Assembly: GCA_003117195.1 (NCBI GenBank)
Contig: BDSI01000076.1
Span: forward strand, 434,001 to 498,000
DNA length: 64,000 nt
Direction of reading: 5' to 3'
From: Eudorina sp. 2006-703-Eu-15
Taxonomy: Eukaryota; Chlorophyta; Chlorophyceae; Chlamydomonadales; Volvocaceae
Position numbers and translations under genes: made by a program
Part shown: positions 38,401-49,694 of the stretch, piece after piece
How the letters are laid out: each line of letters starts with the position of its first letter
How positions within the stretch are numbered: position 1 is the first letter of the stretch
Notes under the pieces: model-generated
Seen by the model: only the letters and a program-made list of their open reading frames with translations
Told to the model about the DNA's origin: nothing
Databases searched by the model: none

Positions 38401-39063
38401 CTGGTGAGTACGACCCATGGGACTCGGGGCTGATCCGAAGGAACCGCCCTCTGGCGCGGCACAGCGGAGGACCGTACTCCGTTTGCCCGGGCCGTTCACG
38501 TCCCTGGGTCCCCCGCCACTGACCCATGGGTCATAGTCTCATAGATGACACGATGGAGCGCCTCGGAAAGGGTCCTGGGATCTGGATACTTTGTGTGTCA
38601 CGGTCACGCCCAGCACATGCGGCCCCGTTGGTGTGTTGGTGTTTTGCCAGCATCGTGCTTTTTTTCGAACTTCGAACTTCGAACTTGGGCAATCTGGGCT
38701 AGCGACCCGTGGACCACTGACAATCAACGCTGTGTTATCCCTGGAGCGCTCGCATGCCAATCTGCAGTTCACATTGTCCCTTGTTTCGGGTCAGGACGTG
38801 CCGGTGGACGTTGCGTTGTGACGTACCTGCTACATGGTGCTCGCTGTTTGTGCGTGCAGGATGCTTGGTGCTCGGTGGACGGTGCCGTACACCCTCGCGA
38901 CGCGCTGTGTCGAGCTCGGGCCGATTTGGCGACCTGGGGCTGTCGAAGTACGGTGATCTTGGAGGCGGAAGAGTATGCGGCGCGCGTGATGGGGCTTGCG
39001 CCCGATGCGGAGGCGCGGTGGCGTGCGGATACAAATGTGCCGTACACTGCGGCAACACGGTAG
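32428..39063 (+). CDS. F-box-like protein with leucine-rich-repeat-like segments, 9 exons
   Basis: 1,267 aa in this model. Exons: 32428-33401, 33554-33674, 34253-34645, 34997-35576, 35871-36541, 37029-37453, 37614-37902, 38257-38403, 38860-39063; all phases agree, giving 1,268 codons. The start is the first in-frame ATG; the frame stays open upstream only through non-ATG codons. At about residues 100-140 lies an F-box-like stretch (DVPPDLLPLLFTRL followed by LDLRAVSRSWAEWVD). Later exons carry short Leu-rich units such as SFPRLRALGL, LGQLTRLELRGL, RLRNLQELRLPHM, FAQLRELVLH, PGSLTSLDL and SRLQELRVK, separated by long Ala, Pro, Gln and Gly runs. Inference: a substrate adaptor of an SCF-type ubiquitin ligase. 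The LRR spacing is irregular, so a generic Leu-rich protein remains possible, and I cannot name a substrate. No GTA-type poly(A) motif was found just past the stop. Confidence 0.72.
37531..37556 (+). repeat. Short GGGGTTTT repeat in an intron of the F-box gene
   Basis: Three near-perfect copies of GGGGTTTT in the intron between exons 37029-37453 and 37614-37902. It is G/T-rich on the coding strand, opposite in orientation to the AACCCC array at 41017. Confidence 0.7.
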
Positions 39064-40427
39064 GGAGAATGTACGCTACCAAGCAACCTCACTGAGCGAG
39101 AATATGACGGTGCAATAGCCGAGGACAGGGCGCGGCAGCGGACGTTATGTGTGTTGCATTTCTAGTTATTTAAACGCTGAGAACGCCAGCGGAGGACTGC
39201 GCGGCGATGACCGCATGTGGAGCGCGTACTGCGGCAGCTCAACCGTGCGTGGTTGCATGCCTTCCTTTGCGCCGATGTTTGGCATGTGTGTGGCCTGCAT
39301 CCTCTGCCCTCGGGCTTTTCGCTTTGGGCCAACAGCCTATAGCACTTCTTCACTCATCACAAGGAGAACGGGCTCGACACGCTCGGCGGCGCTGGCACTC
39401 GGCCAAGAGGCGGGCGATGACCGATCCGTTGATGCCCTAGACCTATCCTCGTTTTTTGTTTGCAAAACCTTGAACCCGGTGGGTGGTTTGCGAGGTCGCG
39501 CCGGGCACGCAGGCTTTTCCGCGGGATCGGCGCTGGTTGGGACACGGGTCAACACGGCCTTGCGGTTGTTTGTTGTTTTATACATGTATTGAGCTCTGCT
39601 TTTTGTTAAGGTTGCTGCCCCTGAAGCGAAGGGCCCGATCTGCGGCAGCCTTCTTTGGGGGATGGATATCGTGGGGATTGATGAACTGGGGCTCAACGGA
39701 TTGCTAGTGCATGGAGCAGCCAGGCCGATGGGTTGCTCGTACATTATCTACGTGTCGTATAGCATTATCTCGAATCGACGCAGGCAGGGACACAGAGCGC
39801 GCCGGGTGCGGTTCCCCCGGGTGCGGTTCCCCCGGTCTCCGGAATGCCGCCCGGCTCGCGTGTCGAACACCCCTACTGTTCCCGTTATTGTTACAGTAGG
39901 TTGTTGCTTGGTAAGCTTATCCTTGCGATAAATCATACAGTCGGGCGATGCTATGGACCGTCATGCTATGTGAATATCCCCGACGTGTCGAGGATGGGGG
40001 AAGATGCCCGGCGGGGCGATACAGGCCTGGCCACAAGTGCGGCATTGCGTCGACAGTATGGCAACCGCAAGCTTTCTTTCTTCATCCTGCATGACATCGC
40101 GATAAGCATTCTGAATATTGCGAAAGAGTTGCAACCTCTGCCGCAGAGATGTTTAGCTTAGTCATTTGTAGTACGGCAACGCAAGTCTTTGTCACCGTCG
40201 GAGCTCTGATCGCCATTTGCAGCAACAGGTGAATCCGTCTTCCAGAGAACGGCACAAACCTAATAAATTTGGGCGTAGAAGTCCGTCATTGAGGTGAAGG
40301 GGAAAGGATATAATTTTGTTACACTTCCTTTGATCACATTTGATACTGATAGAACACCTACCTGCAGCCAAAAACATTTCTTGGTCATTCCTAAGGATAT
40401 CACATATCTGGTTTTAACTGATAGAAC
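39064..40427. other. Intergenic between F-box gene and dienoyl-CoA isomerase gene
   Basis: No gene supported. It should contain the F-box gene 3' UTR and the isomerase promoter. A 16-bp unit (GGGTGCGGTTCCCCCG) is repeated twice in tandem near 39806-39838. TGATAGAACA occurs twice just upstream of the isomerase ATG (about 40346 and 40418). Small ORFs on both strands lack recognisable motifs. Confidence 0.5.
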
Positions 40428-43400
40428 ATGGCTTCTGCAGACTTGTTTACACCGAGACTCAGAAATCAATTGCATGGCTACACGTCTATTGTTGCGGGCG
40501 ATGTCGAGTCCATGTCAGGCGTTGCGTACTTGGAGTTGGCCCGTCCCCAGCGTCACAACGCTTTTCACGAAGAGCTTTGGGCGGAGTTTCCAAGGGTACG
40601 CTCTGTCGTTTGCTGACCATGCGGCTAGGGCGGTGTCTTTAACGACGAGGCCGACCCGACCCGAGGTGTCTGAACCTCTGTCGAAAACCTCGCCGCGTTT
40701 CCCCCCTCTTCCCAAATCCATGCCTGTCACCTGCAGGCCTTGCGCGAGCTGGATGCACGAGCTACCACGAGAGTGGTGGGTAATGGCAAAGCCCGTTTCA
40801 CATAACTTATTAAGGCTTCGAATGCACTCCTTACGTGCTGAGGTCCCGGGTATGATTCCCCTTCAGGTTGAAACGACTTTATTCCACGACAGCCCCTCCA
40901 CCTCTTCGATCACGTTTCTTACGACACGTGCTTTTCGCGCCGCGATCCCGGCCCCCATTGCCCCCGGCCTCGCCGGACCGCACGCTTCCGTAAAACCTGA
41001 AGCCCACTGACTCAACAACCCCAACCCCAACCCCAACCCCAACCCCAACCCCAACCCCAACCCCAACCCCAACCCCAACCCCAACCCCAACCCCAACCCC
41101 AACCCCAACCCCAACCCCAACCCCAACCCCAACCCCAACCCCACTTACACCTTCAACCTCTACCCGGCACCGCTCTCCTTCCCCTTCCCAGATCGTCCTG
41201 GCCGGCCAGGGACCTAACTTCTGTGCGGGCATCGATGTCGGCTACCTGCAGCGCAACTTCGCGGGCATGATGGGCCAGGAGCCCGCGGCCCCGGCCGTAG
41301 GGGCCGGAAGCTGCCCGGGCGCCCAGCGGGCCGCCATGCGGCGCGGCATCCTGGCGCTCCAGGACGCCTACTCGCAGCTGGAGCGGTGCACGTCGCCCGT
41401 GGTCGCAGCAGTGCACGGTCCGTGGGGGCCGGGGTCTGCACCAGGGGCCGCCGGGTGTGTTTAGCGAAGGAACCCGCCCGGCCCAAACCAGTTGGGTGTT
41501 TAATGAGAAACCCGCCCAGAACCGCCCAAGCCAGTTGGTTGTGTCTTGGAAACGGGGCCGGGGCAGGGAGGGAGGAAGTGGGGCCCCAAAGGACCCCAAA
41601 GGGTGAACTGCGCGCGGTGGCTTAGGGAGGTGAGGCGGGGTAATACCCGTTGTGGGAACTGTCGTTGTGATGCCGCTGTACCGTACACATGTTGGGGCCA
41701 ATCCTTGGAGATACCACAACCACACATTGGCGGAACCCCACGTCCTGAAGGATCGGTCCTTCCCACCTGTCCGAATCCTTGATGGATGGCGCCCCTTCCT
41801 TCCCAGTCTTGGATGTGAGGGTTTCATTCTCTTCTTACCTCCCTCGGTCTGCAACTGACCGGCGCAGGCCGCTGCATCGGTGGTGGGGTGGACCTGGTCA
41901 CGGCGTGTGACCTCCGGCTGTGCAGCGAGGACGCGACCTTCTGTGTCAAGGTAGGCGGGCGGGCGGGCGGGCGGGCCGGTGGGGGTACGGTGTGCGCAGA
42001 CACCGGCGCACGTGCGCGGTGGTTGGGCCACCAGGGCGTTCGCAGCGCGCGTCGGTGGCTGCGGCGTTGGCGGGTAGGCGGGGTCGTATCGCAAACGTGG
42101 GTATTGACGGCCGCTCCACATGTCGCTGCAACCATCAGGTCGTTTCAGCAGCACCAGAATCACTAGCCGATAGGATGTTTCAGCATCAGCAGCACCAGAA
42201 TCACTGGCCGACGGCGTTGTGGTTTGCCTTGGCCCATCGCGATATGGGCTCACACCTCACCTCAGCCCACCCCATTTCAATCCTGCTGGGTGTGCCCGGG
42301 TTCGTTCTGGGTTTGTTTTCGTCGGTTCAACCCCACCCCACCGCACCGCACCGCAACCCCCGCCCCAACCCCCACCTCAGGAGGTGGATCTGGCCATCGC
42401 TGCGGATCTGGGGACCCTGCAGCGCCTTCCGCACCTGGTCGGGCATGGTAGGTCTGGCAGCAGGTGCGGTAGCCCCGCTCCTCCTGGCGGGGGGAGGGGG
42501 GCTCCCGTCTTGGGGACATCTCTGCCACTCCCTCCCTCTCTCTTTCTTCCTGGATCGGGGAGGTGGGCTGCGGGCGGGGTGGGGCCCGGTGCTGCGGACG
42601 GAACGTGCTTCACAGCAAGTGCCAGGGGGCCGGCGCCTTAGGGCCTAGACCGGCGTGTTCAGAGCCCCAGTCTTCTGAAGACTGTCTTCACCTTCCTCTC
42701 AAGCCGTAATCCCCCACTCGTTCGTTCTGGATTCCTTTCCAACTTCTGTCACATACGGTTACACAGCGCGCCGCTGTACTCCCTTACACAAGCACCAAGG
42801 CCCTGGGTGCAGATACTGGGTATACTGCCTCCATGTGCTTGTATGTGGGGGATGTGAAGCGGGAAACCAGCTCGTATGTGTGTCTTCCCGCCTGAACTAC
42901 CTCGACCCTTGAGTGTGTCTGTAAGTCAGCGTGTTCCATCCCACACCCCCCAAGGCGTCGCGATGGACCTGGCGCTCACCGCCCGATCTGTGGGGGCCGC
43001 GGAGGCACACCGCATAGGCCTCGTCACTGCGGTGGCGGAGGCCGCATCCCCCTCCGCCTCCGCCTCGGCTGCACCTCCTGCGCAGCGGCTCGCAGGGCAG
43101 GCCGGCTGCAGCAACAGCAGCAACAGCAGCAGCGCCGGCCGCAGCGGCGGTGATGCGATGGGCCGCAGTGGCCGCGGCGATGTGGTGGCTGCGGCGCTGC
43201 GGCTGGCGGCCGCCATCGCCTCCAAGCCTCAGCTGGCGGTGCAGGGGACCAAGCGGGTGCTGCTGCACGCCAGGTGGGCACGCTGACACCTGCTGACAAC
43301 GGTCCGCGCGGGAGGAATTCCGGGAGAGATAGGGAGGGTCCCCGCTCCTGGTGGCCGCCGCTTTTGGCCACTTGGTTGTAGTTGGTGGGTTACGGTACTT

Positions 43401-43812
43401 GCGATGGGCCTGCCGGTTCCCTCGAATACGCGTTGGTCCCTGCGTTCCCCTTGGCCCGTGCCATGATTGCAGTAGATGGCAACCAATGCCTTGGTTCATG
43501 CCTTCCCCTTGGCCCGTGCCATGAACTGGACCACTGCCAATTTGCCATCCTCTGCGGCCGTTCATTCCATACTTTCATTCCAGGGACCAGCCGCGGGTGT
43601 CCGATGGTCTTGACTACGTGGCCACCTGGAACAGCGCCCAGCTGCTCACCCGGGACCTCGAGCAGCTGGTCGGGGGCGGGGGCCGAGGCGGCGGGCGGGC
43701 GGGCGGGAGCCGCGCAGGGGCGGGGGCAGGGACAGGCAGCGGTGGTGCGGCAGCAGCCGGCGGCGGTCCCCAAGCCTCCGCCGCCCCGCTACCGCCCAGG
43801 TCGCGGCTGTAG
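40428..43812 (+). CDS. ECH1: Peroxisomal delta3,5-delta2,4-dienoyl-CoA isomerase (enoyl-CoA hydratase/isomerase family), 7 exons
   Basis: Moves double bonds in 3,5-dienoyl-CoA during beta-oxidation of unsaturated fatty acids. 376 aa. Exons: 40428-40595, 40737-40775, 41192-41417, 41868-41950, 42381-42447, 42955-43273, 43584-43812; all in phase. Seen: substrate/oxyanion motifs (PQRHNAFHEELW, NFCAGIDVGYL) and the segment GGGVDLVTACDLR. The second Asp/Glu set, KEVDLAIAADLGTLQRLP, spans the exon 4/5 junction. The Asp, Glu and Asp of GVD, KEVD and AAD are 20 and 8 residues apart, the same spacing as Asp176, Glu196 and Asp204 of the rat enzyme. The C-terminus DGLDYVATWNSAQLLTRDL is typical, followed by a Gly/Ala-rich tail ending in SRL, a plant-type PTS1 peroxisome signal. 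Exon 6 uses an AAG acceptor. Intron 2 contains an AACCCC array. The family call is firm; location rests on the tripeptide. Confidence 0.93.
41017..41142 (+). repeat. (AACCCC)21 telomere-like array in intron 2 of the isomerase gene
   Basis: Twenty-one uninterrupted perfect copies of AACCCC (126 bp). The complement reads GGGGTT, the repeat type known from Tetrahymena telomeres rather than the TTTAGGG or TTTTAGGG of green algae and plants. It ends 49 bp before the acceptor of exon 3, so in the transcript it forms part of the pyrimidine-rich region upstream of the splice site. Confidence 0.95.
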
Positions 43813-45080
43813 GGGTCGAGGCGGAGTTGGGGTTTTCCCGTGTACGGGCGGAAGGGGGTAGGCGCGTGTGGGTAGGGGTAAGGGCGGGGAGCGCATGTGC
43901 GCAGCAAGGCCAAAAAGGGGGTAAACGGGCAATAGCGAATTTATAGGGTCCGGTGAAGCATGGACTGTGTGTACCAAGGGGGATACTGTATGTCACAGAC
44001 GCCTCCACGTACCCTAGGATCCTTCCGCTCTGCCCAGCTGCCTGTGTGGTTAGACTGCTACAGCGGGTTCACCGCGGGGCCATGCTTCCTGCCGTGCCGC
44101 GGCTATGAGGTCGGTCTCCTGGACCGCTCGGCCCTCGAGAGACCTTTGCATGTGTGTCCTCGTGACGGCAACGCATGGCTGTCTGGCTGGATGTGTTGCT
44201 GGCTGGCCAGCCTTCCAGCGGTGCGTGTCAAGGAGAGGTGGTATGCACGTGAGCGAGCCTATGGAATGTGTGTGTGTGGGGGGGGGAGGGAGGGGCTGGA
44301 AGGGGTGCCCCTTCCCTTCAGCCGCTATTGCCTCGGTACAGCCGCGCATCTCTCGCAAGACACACGGGAATTGAGGTTCGGAGGCGACTGGGGTGGGGTG
44401 GGGTGGGGTGGGGTGGACCCGACCGACGTCTGCCACAGGCTCTGTTGACCAAGCGGTATCCGTTGGCCGTTAGTCGCGGGCCACTACTGGGGCAGGGGCT
44501 TGGGTTGCTGTTGCGACAGCGATCCAAACGCTGTGACAGTGAGGTGTCCATTAGACAGAGTCCGTTCAATGTCGGCAGCCCTGAGCTCCCGGACTTCTAC
44601 CCGCCTGGGTGGCCGTGGCGGCACCACCACGTCAGCACGGGGGGGGGGGAGAGTTCTGATGCCTTTGGGCATTCAAGCCTCCGGCGCCAGGGAGCTCCCT
44701 CGCCTCACCGCGCCGAACCGACTTAGTCCATTACGGCTTTGCAATACCGGTAGCGCCACAGGGCAACTGCTCAGCGTACATGGGGGATTCAAGTGACGGC
44801 CGACACCTGAATGCAATTTTGCTGCACTGTCCACCAATACCCACTCGCCCAACTCAGTTCATCATCATGTGCTGAAGATTGAGCCATATTTCTCTGGGCT
44901 ACTACAGACGCACGCACTGCCGCCCGCTGTTACAGCTCTCGTAATGATGGCGCCATTCCCCATTACCGTACACTGACGACCCATGGGTCCGTGGATTTAG
45001 TTAGACCCCCACCTCCCTGCCAGCCCCCAGGGCCAACACCCTTGCCTGCATCCCACAACGCATCACACACCCGCACCCCA
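43813..45080. other. Convergent 3' region between isomerase and pseudouridine synthase genes
   Basis: No gene supported. It should hold the 3' ends of both genes. It contains a run of GGGGT units at about 44390-44415 and a G homopolymer near 44640. TTACA at 44930-44934 (TGTAA on the minus strand) is a plausible poly(A) signal for the pseudouridine synthase, giving a 3' UTR of about 150 nt. I found no TGTAA on the plus strand for the isomerase. Confidence 0.5.
44930..44934 (-). terminator. Candidate TGTAA poly(A) signal of the pseudouridine synthase gene
   Basis: TTACA on the plus strand, about 150 nt beyond the stop codon at 45081 on the minus strand. Positional assignment only. Confidence 0.4.
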
Positions 45081-48000
45081 TCACTCGTCGCCCCACTCGG
45101 TCGGCGCAACGAAGGTGTGTCCCCGCCACGTCAGCCGCCACGCGTGCAGCCCCACGTGCCGCTCCAGCATGGGCAGCCGCTCGATCAGCGACACCCGCGC
45201 CGGGTCCTCCACCACCCCCGACTCGCCCACCAGGTAGCCCTGCGGCCAGGTACGGCAGCCGAAGGACAGCACCGAGCAAACGGGGTTGCTAATCTCAAAG
45301 TATGGGCTGGTATGTTGGGCCAGGTGGGCCGAAGCAGGCAGGGGCAGCGGGCGATGAATGCAACCCAAGGTCAATTAGCCATTCGGGGTGCCCCATTGCA
45401 GACTCGGGTGCATCCCTCGCCACGGCGAGGTTTCGGCGCGGACCCATAGGGCCTTGCCCCGTGTCTGGGCCTTGACACGGTACAGTGCCGTAGGGCCCAA
45501 AACCTAAACCTAATGGAGTCACGATGCGAGCTGCCAGCCAGCCAGCCATTCAGTCCCCCCTGCAAATACTGCAACCTACCGCCAGGGGTGCGTACATGGT
45601 GTCGCCCACCAGCGGACAGCCCAGTGACGCCAGCTGCGCCCGGATCTGGTGCGTGCGGCCCGTGTACAGCGCAATCGTACTCTCGTACAACCGAAACCCA
45701 TCGGACAGCGCCGGCAGGGTGTCTGCGGACCCGGCATCGCCGGCGCGCGTCAAAGAAGCCTGGGGGCGTGACGACGGGGCCGAGGGGGCCGAGGGCGCCC
45801 CCGGCGGGACCGCTGCGGCCGTCGGCGCTTGGGCCTCCGATGTCCCGACGGTGGAGGCACCGCAGTCCGATCCCTCATGTTGCTCGTCCACACGACGGTG
45901 CTGTGGCTGCTGCTGCTGGTGGGTTTGCTGGTGGGATTGCTGGCGGGCGTCACGGGGATCCGCGGGCGCGGTAGCGATGTCCCGCGCCCCGTCCAGAGAG
46001 CCGCCCGCGAAGTGGCGCCGGTACCAGTCCAGCGCGCCGGTGTGCTCCTAAGGCAGCAGCAGCATCGTGAAGTGGGCGGTGGGGCCGAGTCGTGCGGCGT
46101 CAAGTGGGTCGTAAGGCCGGGAGGAGGCGGGGTTGAGGGTGAGGCGGTTGTGGCTCGCTGATGAGGCTAAACGCGTATCCAGGGGCACTAGAGAGATGGG
46201 GACACGCCCCGGGAGCGCCGTCGGCGGCGATGCCGGCGCGGCGCGAAGCGACTCGTGGGTCGTGAGGCGCCAGGCCAACGGCGGCTCGACTGTAACCGTA
46301 GCTCGTAGCCGCAGCGCTGCCTCAACAGTCAACACCGACACTCACACGCACGCATCCGGCGGCCCTTGCTCGCTCTGTTCGTGTGTGGTTGGCGGGGGTG
46401 GCGGCCTGCGTGGTGTGTGTGCGTGGTCTTTCGGTGTAAAGGTAAGGATCAGCTCCGCAACTACCCTACCAGCTGCGTTCATGACTTCCTGTCCCATCTT
46501 CTTCAAGGACGTAGCACCGGCCCGCGAAGGGAGGTCAAATGGCTGTGTCGGAGTGCAGCGCGCACAAGGGCTCCCAGGAAACCAGCTGAGCATTGGTACC
46601 GTACGATGTACGATGTACGACGTCTGAAGATGTGAATGTGCTGCTTGGCCGCCTCAACCCACGCACCCGGCACTCCAGGACCTCCAGTCGGCACAACCGC
46701 CACCGTTGGTGTGCCGTACGACTCAGCAGCCGAGGGCCCCTCGGGGGCAGGTTGCCGCCGCCCAGCACGCTTGCGCCTTCGTTGAACGGACCGTCGTACA
46801 TGTGGTGCTCCAGGGGGCCCAGTGGTACGGGAGTGTACGTCAGGGCCTTGTACGTCTTGACCAGGCCCGCTTCCCGGTCCTGCAGCGACCGCTTGAACAC
46901 CTTGTTGGCCTCCTTTGTACGGGAGAGTACGACAACGCCTGTCGTCCATTGGTCGAGCCGGTGGCAGACCTGTCACGCGGGTGCACGCGACGTGAAGCAC
47001 AAAGGCCGTTACCATACTCAACTCACACGATCAAGCAACCCACATGACACAGGACGAGCGTAGTACGCAGAGCTAGGACCCAAGCCATGAACGAGTGGCA
47101 ACCCACAGCCATGACTCGGGAGTCGGGACGCGTTCGTTCGTTTGCCGAGTGGTGTCCTAATTAGGGGATAAGAACCCTGACCGGCACAGCTCACGGGTCG
47201 CGCGCTCGGCCACCTACCTTCGGAACCCCCCGCACGGTCGTCCTCGGCGGTTGCCCCCGCTCCGCGCCCTCCCCGGTTCCCCCTCACCTCCAGCCCCTCC
47301 AGCCCCATCGCCCGGCCCACGCAGCTGGCCAGCTCCTCCACCGCATTGCTCTCGTGGCGCATGCAGGGCAGTCCCGCCGGCTTGTTCACCACCACCAGAT
47401 CCTCGTCCTGAAACAAAACGTGCCTGGGCCTGGTGGGGGGGGCGGAGGTGGCAACAGGCATCCAGCGGCAAGGGCCCCGAGGGCGGGCAGCGGATGAGAT
47501 GGGGTGACTAGGTCGATCCGCACCTCGGCAGTGGACAGGGGTTCCCGGTGTCAGAAGGGTCAGTCGGGGGGGCGGTTGGGGCGGTTGGGGCGGTTGGGGC
47601 GGTTGGGGCTGGTGAAGACACGACGCGGCGCACGGCCGCATGGCCGGACGTGTACCCGGGGTCTCTCCCGGTAGGTAGCGATGATCGCTTTCGGTGCTCA
47701 CAATACGGTCGACTTCTCATTCGTTCATTCAATCATGGCAGGTTTCCGGGAAGCTTCTTGTCGACTGAGCGACCGCGGCGGGGCAGCCGGGGGGTCATCG
47801 GGACCCTCATGGATCCGTGCAGCTGCCGTACCTTGCGGCGGACGACAAAGCTCCAGGGCGACATCCACCATCCCTGCCACGAGCCCCGGTCGGCTACACT
47901 TCCATGCCACACAAATATGCCTCCTCAAAGTCCTTTCCCTCCGTTGGGCGAGCAAGCACACCCGTCAGAGGTTTCAACGTGTGGCGGTGGCCACGCGCGC

Positions 48001-48794
48001 GCAAGCGGCCCACCTCCTGCTCCCCCCCAAACGATGCATCCTACCAGTCTGTCTGGTGGCAGGCGGGGTAGCGCTTGGGGCGCGGATGGACGCGGATGTA
48101 GTGGCCCTGAGGCACCGACGCGGCGGTGACGGCCACCGGCAGCTCCACGGAGCGGACCCAGGTGATGTGGTCCAGGCCCTTCTGCGGCACACCCACGTAG
48201 ACGGCCCCCAGCTGCAGCAGCTCCAGGGCTCGCGCTCGGCCTGGTGGCGGCAGCGGCTGACCGCCAGAGTCCGCGGGGAGGTCTGCGCCGTCGGGCTGTT
48301 CAACTTGCTTCGCTGCGGGAAGCAAAGTGAAGGGTGGTGCGTGACTGCAGCGTGCGGGGCATGCGGAGTGGTTTGGCTACAGGCAAGACCACAGCGGGGG
48401 TCGGGGTGGGGGCCAACTCTTGTTGAATGACACTAAACGATATCTTGTATTCGTGAAGGCTTGGAGGTCCCTCGCCTGCACGCGTTGTACTCGGACTGCT
48501 TACCGTCAACCAAAATGTGTTCGACCACTGTCACTAGGGGGACCTCTTCCAGAACTTTGAACCTTATGCTATGTTCCTGTATGCAAAAGAAGAGAGAATT
48601 GTTTTCAGATGAGTTACGAAAGGCCGCCGACAGTTTGCTTGGAGACTCGCATTGCTATCGATTGGCTCCAAGTGTATTGCTTTTGTGCGTCGAGAGCGAC
48701 CGATTACAATTGGTGTTGACATGCGGTATGGGATTCCACAAGGCGCATGTAGACGCGCTCGCTGCGTTTTAGCCAGCGAAGTGAAGGTCATCAT
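45081..48794 (-). CDS. RluA-family RNA pseudouridine synthase, probably organellar, 8 exons
   Basis: Isomerises uridine to pseudouridine in RNA. About 540 aa. Exons: 48794-48618, 48576-48504, 48312-48045, one at 47873-47832, 47407-47288, 46969-46667, 46047-45580, 45239-45081. Seen: an Arg/Ser-rich N-terminus resembling a transit peptide; an S4-like region (LELLQLGAVYVG, HYIRVHPRPKRYP); DEDLVVVNKPAGLP; the catalytic motif CHRLDQWTTGVVVLS with its Asp; GRTHQIRAQLASLGCPLVGDTMY; and a C-terminal GLHAWRLTWRG typical of the family. A Gln/Pro/Ala-rich insertion of about 100 residues lies before the GRTHQIRAQL motif. Oddity: the 42-nt exon joined at the consensus acceptor (CAG before 47873) breaks the frame from the previous exon. 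Starting it at 47898, after AAG, restores the frame. RNA target (rRNA, tRNA or organellar RNA) cannot be told from sequence. Confidence 0.88.
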
Positions 48795-49068
48795 TTGAGA
48801 GAACCAAACAGCTGAATCATCTGCTCTAACAGTACAAGCTATTGTTCAGCATGGTCGCTCCCCACCGGCTTTACGACGTACTGTACGTCCCAATTATATT
48901 ACTAAGGCAGCATGGCGACTTTCGTCGAAATATAGGATCGCGACGGCTAGCGTCTAACTTGATCGAACCACATAGCTGTCGTTGAGGTCTCGGTGCCGCG
49001 CTGCCGCTGTCACGGATGAGCACCCAGTGTGCCAAAGCGTGCCAGTGGTCCGAGCTGTTGAGGCTCAG

Positions 49069-49112
49069 AACTCCCCTAAAACTCCCCTAGAACTCCCCTA
49101 GAACTCCCCTAA
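49069..49112 (+). repeat. Four-copy 11-bp tandem repeat
   Basis: Units AACTCCCCTAA, AACTCCCCTAG, AACTCCCCTAG and AACTCCCCTAA lie head to tail. It is just downstream of the probable oxidase poly(A) site. Confidence 0.85.
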
Positions 49113-49163
49113 AATTCTGGAATTGAACCATCCGTGGAGCCTATGCATTCGCGATCTCAATCA

Positions 49164-49168
49164 TTACA
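49164..49168 (-). terminator. Candidate TGTAA poly(A) signal of the oxidase gene
   Basis: TTACA on the plus strand, about 530 nt beyond the stop codon at 49695. Positional assignment only. Confidence 0.4.
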
Positions 49169-49694
49169 AAGAGGCAATGATTTTCTCAGTAATTCTTAGC
49201 GACGCCCTGCGACGCGTTCAGCCGTATCTCCTGGAGTGCCTGTGGGTACGAAATATTCACAGTGACACCTAATACCAATGGCGGCGTTCTCAAATGTAGT
49301 TAGGGCGGTGGATCCAGCAACCATGATACACATGCATAACATGTCCATTTCACCATGAAACACATCGCTTCCTCTGCCCAATACAACTAAGAACGTTCCT
49401 CTCCATCTTACCACAGTTCTGGCAGTCCGGCATCGCTAACGCCATCGGCACATGGCATCACAGCATACAGTCTATGATAAATGCTATACATGCATTTCAT
49501 GCCATGCACTTGTCTGCAAAAAAATGTTGATACGCTACCCACCTCCAATCCATGTACTCTCGACCCTTCTCAACCTATCAAAATCGGCGACGCAATATGT
49601 ACGGACGATCCGGTGCATTGCAGCAAAATAATGCAAGTCATGCAGCAAATAGACAGCGAACGAAACAATTACCATCGTTGTTCAGCCGGTACGG

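Larger units (their letters stand above)
48795..49694. other. Intergenic: 5' flank of pseudouridine synthase and 3' flank of oxidase gene
   Basis: No gene supported. TTACA at 49164-49168 (minus-strand TGTAA) gives the oxidase a 3' UTR of about 530 nt. Four 11-bp units of AACTCCCCTAR lie in tandem at 49069-49112. Confidence 0.5.

Noticed and set aside
40800..40870. Possible tRNA-like sequence (GGTATGATTCC) in isomerase intron 2
   Set aside because: Two mismatches to the B box, no matching acceptor stem or anticodon arm.
41017..41142. A chromosome end or telomere
   Set aside because: Unique coding sequence continues on both sides and the array lies inside an intron.
43960..44448. 162-codon plus-strand ORF after the isomerase gene
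   Set aside because: No motif, unusual Cys/Trp-rich composition, and it crosses simple GGGGT repeats.
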